Origin: Pseudomonas helleri
GTDB lineage: Bacteria > Pseudomonadota > Gammaproteobacteria > Pseudomonadales > Pseudomonadaceae
Length of the DNA stretch: 64,000 bases
Direction: 5' to 3'
Assembly: GCF_001043025.1 (NCBI RefSeq)
Contig: NZ_JYLD01000016.1
Coordinates: 55,749-119,748 of the forward strand
Both the position numbers and the translations under genes were made by a program. Below, piece after piece: positions 43,134 through 52,325 of this stretch; position 1 is the first letter of the stretch, and each line of letters begins with the position of its first letter. Under the pieces are notes generated by a model. The model saw only the letters and a list, made by a program, of their open reading frames with translations. It searched no databases and was not told the origin of the DNA.

Positions 43134-44035
43134 GCGTGTGGCTCAGGCGTAGACGAGCCCAGCCGTTCGCTGATGAACGTGACAAAGGCATTGAGCTTGG
43201 GAAGTGATTTTTTTGAGCGCAAATAGACCATTTGCACCGGCTTGGGCTCCGGTGCACAGGCACTCATCAGCGGCACCAACTCACCACTGGCCAATGCCGC
43301 GGCTACCAGAAAATCGGGCTGCATCAAGATCCCGCAGCCGGCAATGGCCGCTTCAAGCAGCACCTTGCCATCGTTGCTTTTGAGGACCGCCTGCTCGGGC
43401 CACGGAACGTCTTTGTTGCCTTGGCGTAAGGGCCAGGCAAAGCGATTGTTCCACGAGGTGTGGGTCAAAATCCGGTGTGTGGACAGATCCTCCGGGGTCT
43501 GCGGTGCCTGCCAAGTGGCGAGGTATTTGGGCGCCGCGCAGATCACCATCCGGTAGGGCGGCAGTGGCCTGCAAACGAGGTTGACGTCCACCCGCTCGGA
43601 AATCCTGAAGCCCAGATCAAATGAGCTTTCGTAGAGGTCCACGACCTTATTGCTCAAGATCAGCTCAATCTGAATCTCGGGATACAGTTGCATGAACTCG
43701 GTGACGAGTGGACCAATCAACGCGCTGCCCAGGGTCATCGGCGCGGTCACGCGCAGCAGGCCGCTGGGTCTGTCGGTGGAGGCTTCGACGCGCTTGAAGG
43801 CGTACTCGATCTGCTCAAGGGCGGTTTTGGCTTCGGCGTAAAACAACCGGCCTTCACCGGTGACGGACTGGCGGCGCGTTGTTCGTTGAATCAGCTTGGT
43901 GTTCAAGGCCGTTTCAAGGCTCTGAATATGCCGCCCGACCATGACCGCCGACATGCCCACCTGAACCGCAGCCTCAGCAAAACTTCCCGCCTCGACGACC
44001 GCCACAAAGACTTCCATTTGCCTGAGCTTGCTCAT
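43127..44035 (-). CDS. LysR-family regulator, divergent from the PLP lyase
   Basis: A 302-residue LysR regulator of the CrgA-like subgroup. Winged helix: RQMEVFVAVVEAGSFAEAAV and GRHIQSLETALNTKLIQRTT; the effector domain includes PSGLLRVTAPMTLG and the Pro-rich PLPPYRMVICAAP. The start at 44035 (MSKLRQMEVF) is the family N-terminus. It lies 187 bp from the divergent desulfhydrase gene, which heads the E1-E2-E3 genes, and is the natural candidate to regulate them. Confidence 0.88.
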   Translation of the reverse strand: MSKLRQMEVFVAVVEAGSFAEAAVQVGMSAVMVGRHIQSLETALNTKLIQRTTRRQSVTGEGRLFYAEAKTALEQIEYAFKRVEASTDRPSGLLRVTAPMTLGSALIGPLVTEFMQLYPEIQIELILSNKVVDLYESSFDLGFRISERVDVNLVCRPLPPYRMVICAAPKYLATWQAPQTPEDLSTHRILTHTSWNNRFAWPLRQGNKDVPWPEQAVLKSNDGKVLLEAAIAGCGILMQPDFLVAAALASGELVPLMSACAPEPKPVQMVYLRSKKSLPKLNAFVTFISERLGSSTPEPHAH

Positions 44036-44222
44036 AAAAAATGCCTTCTGGCTGTACAGATAAAAACCCAAAAACCCTTATAGCGCAGTTTGCGGCCTGA
44101 ACAGCAGGCGACATTGATTGCGAACCTCAGGTTATACAAGTACTAACTTTCAGTGCGTTTATTACCCGCTGGTTTGTTCCTATATTAATTAAGAATAAAC
44201 ATCAGCGATGAGGTCACAGAAC

Positions 44223-45260
44223 ATGCAAACCAGACTGGACAAGGCTTTGGCGGCCTTTCGCCGGGCAGATGTGTTGCAGGGCGCCACCCGCATTCAACGT
44301 GCCGAGCGGCTTGAACAGGAGCTGGGCTTGCGCGAGCAAGGCGTCGGCCTTTACCTCAAACGTGATGATCACATGCACATCGGCGGTGGCGGCAACAAGC
44401 TGCGCAAGCTTGAGTTTCACCTCGGTGCCGCGCTGAAAAACGGTGTTGATACGCTGATTACGGTTGGCGGGATTCAGTCCAACCATGCGCGTTTGACGGC
44501 GGCGGTCTGTGCCCGACTGGGCATGGCCTGCGAGTTGATTCTGACCCGCTCGGTGGCCAAGGCCGACTCCGATTACGAACTCAACGGCAACGTCCTGCTG
44601 GATCAGCTTTTTGGTGCCCGGATACAGGTGCTGGCCAAGGGGGCCGACTCTCTGGCCGCCGCCGAGCACCGGGCCAATGAATTGAGAGCAGCGGGGCGCA
44701 ACGTCATGGTTATTCCTACTGGCGGCTCGACGCCGTTGGGTAGCCTGGGCTACGCCCGTTGCGCGGCAGAAATCGCGCAGCAAGAGATCGAGTTGGGCGT
44801 TCACTTCTGCGAGGTGGTGATCCCCAATGGCAGTGCGGGCACCCATGCCGGGCTAGCGGCAGGCTTTGAGCTGCTGGGGCGTGGGGCTTCGACCGTGAAG
44901 TCCTGGTCGGTGCTGGCCGATCAGCAAACCTCTGCAAGCAGGACGCGGCAGCTGACTCAAGAGGCGCTGGCGCTGCTCGGTCATGCAGCCACCCTTGAGC
45001 CGCAGGCCATCCATATCGATGGCAGCCAACTGGGGGAAGGCTACGGGCTGCCGACACCGGCGATGATCGACGCCGTGCAACTCATGGCCCGTTGCGAAGG
45101 GCTGCTGGTTGACCCGGTTTACTCGGGCAAGGCCTTCGCAGGCCTGCTGGCTGACCTTCGCCAAGGCCGCTACCGCGCTGGCGATAACGTGCTGTTCGTC
45201 ATGACCGGCGGCACTCCGGGCCTTTACGCCTACCGCGACACCTTCACCCAAAGCCTGTAG
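44223..45260 (+). CDS. D-cysteine desulfhydrase / ACC deaminase-family PLP enzyme
   Basis: A 345-residue fold-type II PLP enzyme. The PLP lysine is Lys59 in GGGGNKLRKLEF. GGIQSNHARLTA (82-93) is the substrate-side loop with the catalytic Ser/Asn/His, and PTGGSTPLGSLGY binds phosphate. The family covers D-cysteine desulfhydrase, L-cysteate sulfo-lyase and 1-aminocyclopropane-1-carboxylate deaminase, which give pyruvate or 2-oxobutyrate; sequence alone does not choose. The start at 44223 follows GAGG by 9 bases. The stop TAG is the first bases of a REP-like repeat. It precedes a 2-oxoacid dehydrogenase operon that could use its product. Confidence 0.83.
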   Translation: MQTRLDKALAAFRRADVLQGATRIQRAERLEQELGLREQGVGLYLKRDDHMHIGGGGNKLRKLEFHLGAALKNGVDTLITVGGIQSNHARLTAAVCARLGMACELILTRSVAKADSDYELNGNVLLDQLFGARIQVLAKGADSLAAAEHRANELRAAGRNVMVIPTGGSTPLGSLGYARCAAEIAQQEIELGVHFCEVVIPNGSAGTHAGLAAGFELLGRGASTVKSWSVLADQQTSASRTRQLTQEALALLGHAATLEPQAIHIDGSQLGEGYGLPTPAMIDAVQLMARCEGLLVDPVYSGKAFAGLLADLRQGRYRAGDNVLFVMTGGTPGLYAYRDTFTQSL

Positions 45261-45344
45261 TCGCTGCAAAGGTACGAGGCTGCGAGAGATGAAACGGCGG
45301 TCCTGCGGCCCGCATCGCAGCCTTCGTGCCTCGACAGCGACTAC
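45257..45344. repeat. REP-like inverted repeat (family B)
   Basis: Outer arms GTAGTCGCTG (45257-45266) and CAGCGACTAC (45335-45344), with inner arms around GGTACGA-GGCTGCGA and TCGCAGCC-TTCGTGCC. It overlaps the stop codon of the upstream PLP lyase gene. Related halves occur at about 13371-13410 and 60773-60806. Confidence 0.75.
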
Positions 45345-45379
45345 AGCTGCGCCCTCAAATAATAATCAAGGAGGCCACC

Positions 45380-48052
45380 ATGGGTGTGCCAAACGAACGT
45401 GTGCCGGTTGACAGTGATCGCGATGAAACCCGGGAGTGGCTGGAGTCGCTGGAGGCCGTGGTACGGGAGGCTGGCTGCGAGCGCGGTCAGTTTTTACTTA
45501 AACAATTGGAGCAACACGCAAGAGCACTTGGCATCACCGCGCAGGTGCATCCGTACTCGGCCTATCGAAATACCCTTTCGATTGAACGCCAGGGGCCTTA
45601 CCCGGGCGACCTGGCCGTCGAGGAACGGATTACCGCAATCATTCGCTGGAATGCATTGGCCATGGTGGTGCGCGCCAATCAGGCCTACGGCGAACTGGGC
45701 GGGCATATCGCCAGTTATGCCTCTGCCGCTGAAATCTTCGAGGTGGGGTTCAACCATTTTTTTCGGGCCCGTGATGAACAGCATGGCGGCGATCTGGTGT
45801 TTTTCCAGCCGCACTCGGCGCCTGGGGTCTATGCCCGTGCGTTCCTTGAGGGGCGCTTGTCTGAAGAACAACTGGCCAACTATCGCCAGGAAGTCGGCGG
45901 CAACGGCCTGAGTTCATATCCGCACCCTTGGTTGATGCCGGACTTCTGGCAATTCCCGACCGGCTCGATGGGCATCGGCCCGATCAGTGCGATCTATCAG
46001 GCGCGGTACATGCGTTACCTCGAACACCGCCACCTGGCCGACACCGCCGAGCGCCATGTCTGGGGCGTTTTTGGTGACGGTGAAATGGATGAGCCCGAGT
46101 CGATTGCCGGGCTCACGCTTGCGGCGCGGGAGAAACTCGACAACCTGACCTTTATCGTCAACTGCAACTTGCAGCGTCTGGATGGCCCGGTGCGCGGTAA
46201 CGGCCAGGTCATTCAAGAACTTGAGGCGCTGTTTACCGGTGCTGGCTGGAATGTGATCAAGGTGATCTGGGGCTCGGACTGGGACCCGCTGTTTGCCCGG
46301 GACACCCACAACGCCTTGTTGCAACGCTTCGCCCAGACGGTCGATGGCCAGTACCAGACGTTGGGTTCCAAGGATGGCGCTTACAATTTGCTGCACTTCT
46401 TCCAGCAGGATCCGGAGATCCAGGCACTGGTCTCGCACATGTCGGATGCCGAGATTGATGCCCTCAAGCGTGGCGGGCATGACTTGCGCAAGCTGTACGC
46501 CGCGTTCGCCGCCGCCAAGGCGCACAAAGGCCAGCCGACGGTCATCCTCGCCAAGACCAAAAAAGGCTATGGCATGGGCGGCGCGGGGGAGTCACGCATG
46601 ACTTCGCACCAGGCCAAGAAGCTGGATATCGATGCGCTCAAGGCATTCCGGGATCGCTTCGCCTTGCCACTCTCGGATGATGATGTGGCGCAGTTGCGCT
46701 TTTATCGCCCGGCTGAAGACAGCCAGGAAATGCGCTATTTGCGCGAACGCCGCAGTGCATTGGGCGGGTATCTGCCTGCGCGTAACAAGGGCAGTGAGTA
46801 CATCGCCATACCGGCCATGGCGGACTACGCGCGTTTCGCCTTTGAAGCCGATGGCAAAGAAATGTCCACCACCATGGCCGTGGTCCGCATGCTGGGCGGT
46901 TTGCTCAAGAACAAAGAACTGGGGCCGCGAATCGTGCCGATTGTGGCGGATGAAGCGCGCACCTTTGGCATGGCCAATCTGTTTCGCCAGATCGGCATTT
47001 ACTCGCCGCTGGGCCAGTTGTACGAGCCAGAAGACGCGGGTTCCATGCTCTATTACCGCGAAGCCCGCGATGGCCAACTGCTGGAGGAGGGCATCACCGA
47101 AGCCGGGGCGATTTCTTCGTGGGTGGCGGCTGCGACCTCGTACAGTGCCCATGGCAAGCCGATGCTGGCGTTCTACATCTATTACTCCATGTTTGGTTTT
47201 CAGCGGGTTGCGGACTTGATTTGGGCTGCGGCGGATCAACGTGCACGGGGCTTTTTACTCGGCGCCACCGCCGGGCGAACTACCTTGGGCGGCGAAGGGC
47301 TGCAGCATCAGGACGGCAGTAGCCACGTGGTGGCGGCCACCGTACCCAACTGCCGCGCCTACGACCCGGCGTTCGCAGGTGAACTGGCGGTGATTGTCGA
47401 CCATGGCATGCGCCAGATGATGGAGCGCGATGTCGATGAGTTCTATTACATCACCGTGATGAACGAAAACTACGCCCAGCCGTCATTGCCGAGTGGCGTT
47501 GAAGCCCAGGTTATTCGCGGCATGTATCGCTATGCACAGACAGAGTCTGATGCGCCCCGTGGTTCGGTCCGGCTGCTGGGCAGCGGGACTATTTTGCGCG
47601 AAGTGATCGCCGCGTCTGAAATGCTCGCAACCGACTGGCAGGTTGCGAGTGAGGTGTGGAGTGTCACCAGTTTCAGCGAGCTGGCGCGTGAAGCCCGTGA
47701 GGTCGAACGGCACAACCGGCTCAACCCGGCCGCGACTGAGCAGGTCAGCCATCTGTGCGCGTCGCTGGCGGGCGATGCGCCGGTGATTGCCGCCTCTGAC
47801 TATGTTCGCGCCTGGCCGCAACTGATCGCCAGTTATGTCGATGCGCGCTTTATTGCGCTGGGCACCGACGGTTTTGGCCGCAGTGATACCCGCGCCGCCT
47901 TGCGTGACTTCTTTGAAGTGGACCGTCAGCAGATCGTTTTGGCGGCATTGGACGGCCTGGTGCGTGACGGCCGTTTACCGCGACAGGTGTTGGCTGAGGC
48001 CGTTGAGCGTTATGGGCTGAGCGGTGATCGTCCCGCGCCCTGGACGCGCTAA
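45380..48052 (+). CDS. aceE: 2-oxoacid (pyruvate) dehydrogenase E1, AceE/MdeB type
   Basis: An 890-residue homodimeric E1 that decarboxylates a 2-oxoacid on thiamine diphosphate and acylates E2. The ThDP motif is VFGDGEMDEPESIAGLTLAA, ending in NNLTF-like DNLTFIVNCNLQ. Other conserved text is YPHPWLMPDFWQFPTGSMG, the middle-domain EEGITEAGAISSWVAAATSY and YSMFGFQRVADLIWAA. The start at 45380 follows AAGGAGG. Because pseudomonads carry a housekeeping aceEF elsewhere, this is probably an inducible paralogue. It resembles in setting the MdeB E1 of P. putida, which uses 2-oxobutyrate. That specificity is inference. Confidence 0.88.
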   Translation: MGVPNERVPVDSDRDETREWLESLEAVVREAGCERGQFLLKQLEQHARALGITAQVHPYSAYRNTLSIERQGPYPGDLAVEERITAIIRWNALAMVVRANQAYGELGGHIASYASAAEIFEVGFNHFFRARDEQHGGDLVFFQPHSAPGVYARAFLEGRLSEEQLANYRQEVGGNGLSSYPHPWLMPDFWQFPTGSMGIGPISAIYQARYMRYLEHRHLADTAERHVWGVFGDGEMDEPESIAGLTLAAREKLDNLTFIVNCNLQRLDGPVRGNGQVIQELEALFTGAGWNVIKVIWGSDWDPLFARDTHNALLQRFAQTVDGQYQTLGSKDGAYNLLHFFQQDPEIQALVSHMSDAEIDALKRGGHDLRKLYAAFAAAKAHKGQPTVILAKTKKGYGMGGAGESRMTSHQAKKLDIDALKAFRDRFALPLSDDDVAQLRFYRPAEDSQEMRYLRERRSALGGYLPARNKGSEYIAIPAMADYARFAFEADGKEMSTTMAVVRMLGGLLKNKELGPRIVPIVADEARTFGMANLFRQIGIYSPLGQLYEPEDAGSMLYYREARDGQLLEEGITEAGAISSWVAAATSYSAHGKPMLAFYIYYSMFGFQRVADLIWAAADQRARGFLLGATAGRTTLGGEGLQHQDGSSHVVAATVPNCRAYDPAFAGELAVIVDHGMRQMMERDVDEFYYITVMNENYAQPSLPSGVEAQVIRGMYRYAQTESDAPRGSVRLLGSGTILREVIAASEMLATDWQVASEVWSVTSFSELAREAREVERHNRLNPAATEQVSHLCASLAGDAPVIAASDYVRAWPQLIASYVDARFIALGTDGFGRSDTRAALRDFFEVDRQQIVLAALDGLVRDGRLPRQVLAEAVERYGLSGDRPAPWTR

Positions 48053-48086
48053 CGGTTGTCTTCCCTTTTTTATGCGGCGGTAAGTC

Positions 48087-49358
48087 ATGAGTGAAATCAG
48101 AGAGATTCACGTCCCGGACATTGGGGACTTCAAAGACCTCCCGGTGATTGAAGTGTTGGTCAAACCGGGCGACACAGTGGCAATCGATGAGCCCTTACTG
48201 ACCCTGGAGTCGGACAAGGCCTCGATGGATGTACCCAGCCCCGAGGCCGGGGTTGTGGTGGCGGTGACGGTCAAAGAGGGTGATCGGGTTTCCAGGGGTA
48301 GCCCTATGCTGACGTTGCAGGTGGCGGTGAGTGCCGAGCCTGCGCCTCAACCGGCAGTCAGCAGCCCTGCGCAGGTCAGTGTTGCGCCTGTGGCTGTCAC
48401 TGCGCCGTCGGCTCCTGCGGCAGTCCCGGCGGTGAACCCATCGGCGGCCAAACCCCACGCCAGCCCCTCCGTGCGCAGTTATGCGCGCAAATTGGGGGTG
48501 GATGTGTCGCGCGTGGTGCCCACCGGCAAGGGGGGGCGCATGCTGCGCGAGGATGTCGAGCGCTTCGTCAAGGACGCCATGGCGCGTCTGGATAGCCCTG
48601 GGCAAAGCGCCGGGCTCAACCTGCTGCCGTGGCCGGAGGTGGATTTTGCCCGGTTCGGTCCGGTTGAAAAAGTGGCGCTGTCACGCATCAAGAAAATCTC
48701 GGGGGCCAACCTGTCGCGCAACTGGGTGATGATTCCCCATGTCACCAATAACGAGGAGGTAGACATCACCGACCTGGAGGCATTCAGGGTTCAACTCAAT
48801 CAGGAGGGCAGCAAGGAGGCGATCAAGTACACCTTGCTGGCATTTCTGATCAAGGCGGCTGCTGCGACGCTGAAGACTTTCCCCGCGTTCAACAGTTCAC
48901 TGGGCCATGAAGACGGTGAGCCGATCCTGATTGTGAAGCAGTACTGCCACATCGGTTTTGCCGCGGACACGCCCAATGGGCTGGTGGTGCCGGTGATTCG
49001 CGATGTCGAGCACAAAGGCATCGGCCAGATCGCCACAGAGTGCGCAGAACTCGCGAAGAAGGCCCGGGACGGCAAATTGGGGCCTGCTGACATGAGCGGA
49101 GGGACCTTCACCGTTTCCAGCCTGGGCGGGATTGGCGGCACCGGCTTTAACCCGATTATCAACGCCCCGGAAGTAGCCATTCTGGGGGTAACCCGGGCAC
49201 AGATCAGGCCCCTGTGGGATGGCCAGGCGTTTGCTCCGCGACTGGTTCTGCCGTTGGCGCTTTCGTGGGATCACCGCGTGGTCGATGGCGCGGCTGCGGC
49301 GCGTTTCCTTCAGCATCTGGCAGCGCTGTTGGCTGACTTTCGTCGAATTACCCTGTGA
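48087..49358 (+). CDS. aceF: 2-oxoacid dehydrogenase E2 acyltransferase
   Basis: A 423-residue dihydrolipoyl acyltransferase. It has one lipoyl domain (about 2-78, lipoyl Lys44 in LESDKASMD), a Pro/Ala-rich linker (about 85-128), a peripheral subunit-binding domain (about 130-163, SYARKLGVDVSRVVPTGKG), and the catalytic domain with SWDHRVVDG (His396). A single lipoyl domain makes it shorter than E. coli AceF with three. It lies between E1 and E3 genes (gap 34, then 11 bases), so the complex is encoded complete. Confidence 0.92.
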   Translation: MSEIREIHVPDIGDFKDLPVIEVLVKPGDTVAIDEPLLTLESDKASMDVPSPEAGVVVAVTVKEGDRVSRGSPMLTLQVAVSAEPAPQPAVSSPAQVSVAPVAVTAPSAPAAVPAVNPSAAKPHASPSVRSYARKLGVDVSRVVPTGKGGRMLREDVERFVKDAMARLDSPGQSAGLNLLPWPEVDFARFGPVEKVALSRIKKISGANLSRNWVMIPHVTNNEEVDITDLEAFRVQLNQEGSKEAIKYTLLAFLIKAAAATLKTFPAFNSSLGHEDGEPILIVKQYCHIGFAADTPNGLVVPVIRDVEHKGIGQIATECAELAKKARDGKLGPADMSGGTFTVSSLGGIGGTGFNPIINAPEVAILGVTRAQIRPLWDGQAFAPRLVLPLALSWDHRVVDGAAAARFLQHLAALLADFRRITL

Positions 49359-49369
49359 GGAGGGCGCAC

Positions 49370-50845
49370 ATGAGTCAGGTGAACGAAGTAAGTGTTGAGT
49401 GCGATGTGCTGGTGCTGGGTGGCGGCCCCGGCGGCTATTCGGCGGCCTTTCGCTCGGCCGATCTGGGCCAGAAAACCCTGCTGGTTGAGCGCTATGCCAC
49501 CTTGGGCGGCGTGTGCCTGAATGTCGGCTGCATCCCCTCCAAAGCGTTGCTGCATATCGCTGCGGTGATGGAGGAAGTGCCGCACTTGGCCGCCATGGGC
49601 ATTGAGTTTGGTGTTGGCCAGGTTGATCTGGGTGCGTTGCGCCGTCATAAAGAGGCGGTGGTCAACACACTGACCAGCGGGCTGGCGGGGATGGCCAAAG
49701 GGCGAAAGGTTGAGGTTGTACGCGGGGTCGGGCGTTTTCTGGACCCGCATCACCTTGAGGTCTCGCTGTGTTCGGGCGCAGGTCTTGAGCTGACGGGTGA
49801 AAAACAGCTGATCCGGTTCAAGCAGTGCGTGATTGCTGCCGGTAGCCAACCGGTGACGTTGCCGTTCATGCCGGATGATCCACGCATCGTGGACTCCACC
49901 GGCGCCCTTGAACTCAAGACGGTGCCCAAGCGCATGCTGGTGGTGGGCGGCGGGATTATCGGCCTGGAAATGGCTACCGTTTATTCGGCCCTTGGTGCAC
50001 GCATCGACGTGGTCGAAAGGCTGGATGGCCTGATGCAGGGGCCTGATCGTGACCTGGTCAAGGTCTGGGAGCAGTACAACCACCCGCGTTTTGATCGGGT
50101 GATGGTCAATACCCGCACGGTGAGCGCCGAGGCCAGCGAGCAGGGCATCTGGGTGACCTTTGACGGTGAGCAAGCACCTGCCGAGCCGCAGTGTTATGAC
50201 CTGGTGTTGGTTGCGGTCGGGCGCAAACCCAATGGCGACCGGATCGGCGCTGACAAGGCCGGTGTCCATGTGGATGAGCGCGGGTTTATCCGCGTCGACA
50301 AGCAGATGCGCAGCACTGTGCCGCACATTTTCGCGATCGGTGACATTGTTGGTCAGCCCATGCTGGCGCACAAAGCTGTGCATGAAGGCCATGTCGCCGC
50401 CGAAGTGGCGGCGGGTGAGGCCCTGAATAACCCTGAGCTGGTGTGCAGCCATTTTGATGCGTTGCAGATCCCCGGGGTTGCTTACACCAACCCGGAGGTG
50501 GCGTGGGCCGGGCTGACTCAGCAAGAAGCCAAAGCCCAAGGCATCAAGGTAGAGGTGGCGGTGTTCCCGTGGGCCGCATCAGGCCGCGCGATTGCCAACG
50601 GCCGCGATGAAGGCCTGACCAAACTGGTGTTCGATGACGACACGCGGCGTGTGATCGGCGGCGGCATTGTCGGTACCGGGGCGGGTGATTTGATCAGTGA
50701 AGTCTGCCTGGCCATCGAAATGGGGGCCGACGCTCTGGACATCGGCAAGACCATTCACCCGCACCCCACCTTGGGTGAGACGGTCGGCATGGCTGCCGAG
50801 GTTGCCCTCGGCAGTTGCACCGACTTGCCTGCGCGCAGGCGTTAG
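49370..50845 (+). CDS. lpdA: Dihydrolipoyl dehydrogenase E3
   Basis: A 491-residue FAD disulfide oxidoreductase that reoxidises the lipoyl group of E2. The FAD motif is VLGGGPGGYSAAF (about 15-27), the redox-active cysteines are Cys49 and Cys54 in GGVCLNVGCIPSKAL, and the NAD-binding GGGIIGLEMATVY and the C-terminal active-site HPHPTLGETVG (His-Glu) are intact. The start at 49370 has GAGGAGG upstream. It closes the E1-E2-E3 run, followed by a hairpin at 50859-50891. Confidence 0.95.
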   Translation: MSQVNEVSVECDVLVLGGGPGGYSAAFRSADLGQKTLLVERYATLGGVCLNVGCIPSKALLHIAAVMEEVPHLAAMGIEFGVGQVDLGALRRHKEAVVNTLTSGLAGMAKGRKVEVVRGVGRFLDPHHLEVSLCSGAGLELTGEKQLIRFKQCVIAAGSQPVTLPFMPDDPRIVDSTGALELKTVPKRMLVVGGGIIGLEMATVYSALGARIDVVERLDGLMQGPDRDLVKVWEQYNHPRFDRVMVNTRTVSAEASEQGIWVTFDGEQAPAEPQCYDLVLVAVGRKPNGDRIGADKAGVHVDERGFIRVDKQMRSTVPHIFAIGDIVGQPMLAHKAVHEGHVAAEVAAGEALNNPELVCSHFDALQIPGVAYTNPEVAWAGLTQQEAKAQGIKVEVAVFPWAASGRAIANGRDEGLTKLVFDDDTRRVIGGGIVGTGAGDLISEVCLAIEMGADALDIGKTIHPHPTLGETVGMAAEVALGSCTDLPARRR

Positions 50846-50858
50846 AGCGCCGCCTCAG

Positions 50859-50891
50859 GCTTGCCTCCTGCTACCAGCCAAGGAGGCAAGC
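50859..50891. terminator. Bidirectional terminator between lpd and efflux operon
   Basis: Perfect 11-bp stem GCTTGCCTCCT and AGGAGGCAAGC with an 11-base loop, between convergent genes. No T run follows. It shares 'cttgcctc' with the REP repeats, so it may be of REP origin. Confidence 0.6.
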
Positions 50892-50914
50892 GTGTCGCGA
50901 TGACGGTTGCATGT

Positions 50915-52324
50915 TTACTCCTTGGGCCAGCCGCCGCCCAACGCCCGGTACAGGTGTACACGGTCAATGGCGGCATCGGTCGCGCTGTCGACCAGATCGT
51001 TTTGAGTTGCCAGCAAGGCCTGCTGTACGGTCAAAACGTTCAGGAAGTCTGCGGCGCCTTGGGCATAACGTTCTTTGGCGGTACGCAAGGCAAGGGTATT
51101 TTCGTTGACGGCTTTTTCCAGCGCGGCGTGGTGTTTTTGCTCGGCCGCGTAATCGGTCATGGCATTGTCGACTTCATGCCAGGCGCTCAATACCACGCGC
51201 TGGTAGTTCAATGCGGCTTCCTGCTCCTGACGTTTACGCAATTGCAGTGTGCCGGTAAGGCGACCGCCCTGAAAAATCGGCATGTACACACTGGGCCCAT
51301 ACGACCACTCCCGCGAGCCCCATGCCCCCAGATTTGAGCCATTGAGGGCTTGATAGCCCATGCTAGCGCCCAGGCTGACACGCGGGTAGAAATCCGCTTG
51401 TGCAACGCCAATGGCTGCTGTAGCCCGGTGTAATGCGGCTTCGCTTTGCAAGATGTCGGGACGCCGACGGGCCAGCTCCGAAGGCAGGCCCAGCGGCACA
51501 TCGGGAGCTGGATGGGGGATGGCTTTGGGCTCAATCAGTTCTGCATGCAGCGTGCGTGGCGGGGTGGCGAGTAAAAAGCTGAGAGCGTTGATCAAGCGGC
51601 TTTGCGCCGCTTCAAGCGACGGCAATACGGCTTCAATCGTTGCCACCTGTGCGGCCGAGTTGGCGGTGTCCAGGTTTGTAGTCACACCATTGTCATAGCG
51701 TGCGCGGGTCAGTTGTTGGCTTTGCCGGGCAATGTCCAGGTTCAATCGCGCGACCGCCAGCTTGGCTTGCACTCCCCGCAAACGAATGTAATCAGTGGCG
51801 GTTTCAGCCGCGATGCTCAAACGTACACCGTCGCGTTGTGCCTGGCTGAGTTCGACGTCGGCGTCAGCGGCCTCGATACTGCGGCGCACATGCCCCCAGA
51901 GATCAATTTCCCAACTGGCGTCGAGGGCACTGGTCCACAGTTCAAAAGGTGCCTTGCCATTGAGGTTGGACTCGTCCAGCACCCCTTCGGCACTGTTTCG
52001 CGCTCGTTTATAAGCAGCGTTGGCACTGACCTCGGGCAGCCTTTCACTGCCGGTGACCTGACGCAGCAAGCGGCTTTGCTCCAGGCGGATACTGGCCGTG
52101 CGCACATCAAAATTGGCGCTCGCAGAACGATCGATTAACTGTGTCAGCAGCGGGTCGCCCAGGCGCTGCCACCACAGGTTATCTACCTTGGTGTCCAGGC
52201 TTGCACCGGAAGTAACAGCGGTTTGCCAAGTTGCCGGTAGTTGAGCTTCAGGCTTTTGGAAGTCCGGCCCTACGGTGCAAGCGCCAAGGCTTGCTATCGA
52301 AATAAACAGAAGCGTGCGTTTCAT
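50915..52324 (-). CDS. Outer-membrane efflux lipoprotein (OprM/NodT type)
   Basis: A 469-residue outer-membrane factor of a tripartite pump. A lipoprotein signal (lipobox LGAC, Cys15) is followed directly by the family start TVGPDFQKPE. Two repeated outer-membrane-efflux domains follow (about 60-255 and 270-460), with ARRRPDILQSEAALHRATA as the conserved internal motif. The start at 52324 (MKRTLLFISIAS) gives the proper signal peptide; the longer frame runs into the adaptor gene. It begins 1 base after the adaptor gene stop. Confidence 0.92.
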   Translation of the reverse strand: MKRTLLFISIASLGACTVGPDFQKPEAQLPATWQTAVTSGASLDTKVDNLWWQRLGDPLLTQLIDRSASANFDVRTASIRLEQSRLLRQVTGSERLPEVSANAAYKRARNSAEGVLDESNLNGKAPFELWTSALDASWEIDLWGHVRRSIEAADADVELSQAQRDGVRLSIAAETATDYIRLRGVQAKLAVARLNLDIARQSQQLTRARYDNGVTTNLDTANSAAQVATIEAVLPSLEAAQSRLINALSFLLATPPRTLHAELIEPKAIPHPAPDVPLGLPSELARRRPDILQSEAALHRATAAIGVAQADFYPRVSLGASMGYQALNGSNLGAWGSREWSYGPSVYMPIFQGGRLTGTLQLRKRQEQEAALNYQRVVLSAWHEVDNAMTDYAAEQKHHAALEKAVNENTLALRTAKERYAQGAADFLNVLTVQQALLATQNDLVDSATDAAIDRVHLYRALGGGWPKE

Positions 52325-52325
52325 T

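Noticed and set aside
45380..48052. Calling the E1 gene mdeB outright
   Set aside because: There is no methionine gamma-lyase gene beside it and AceE and MdeB cannot be separated by eye; the paralogue interpretation is stated as inference.
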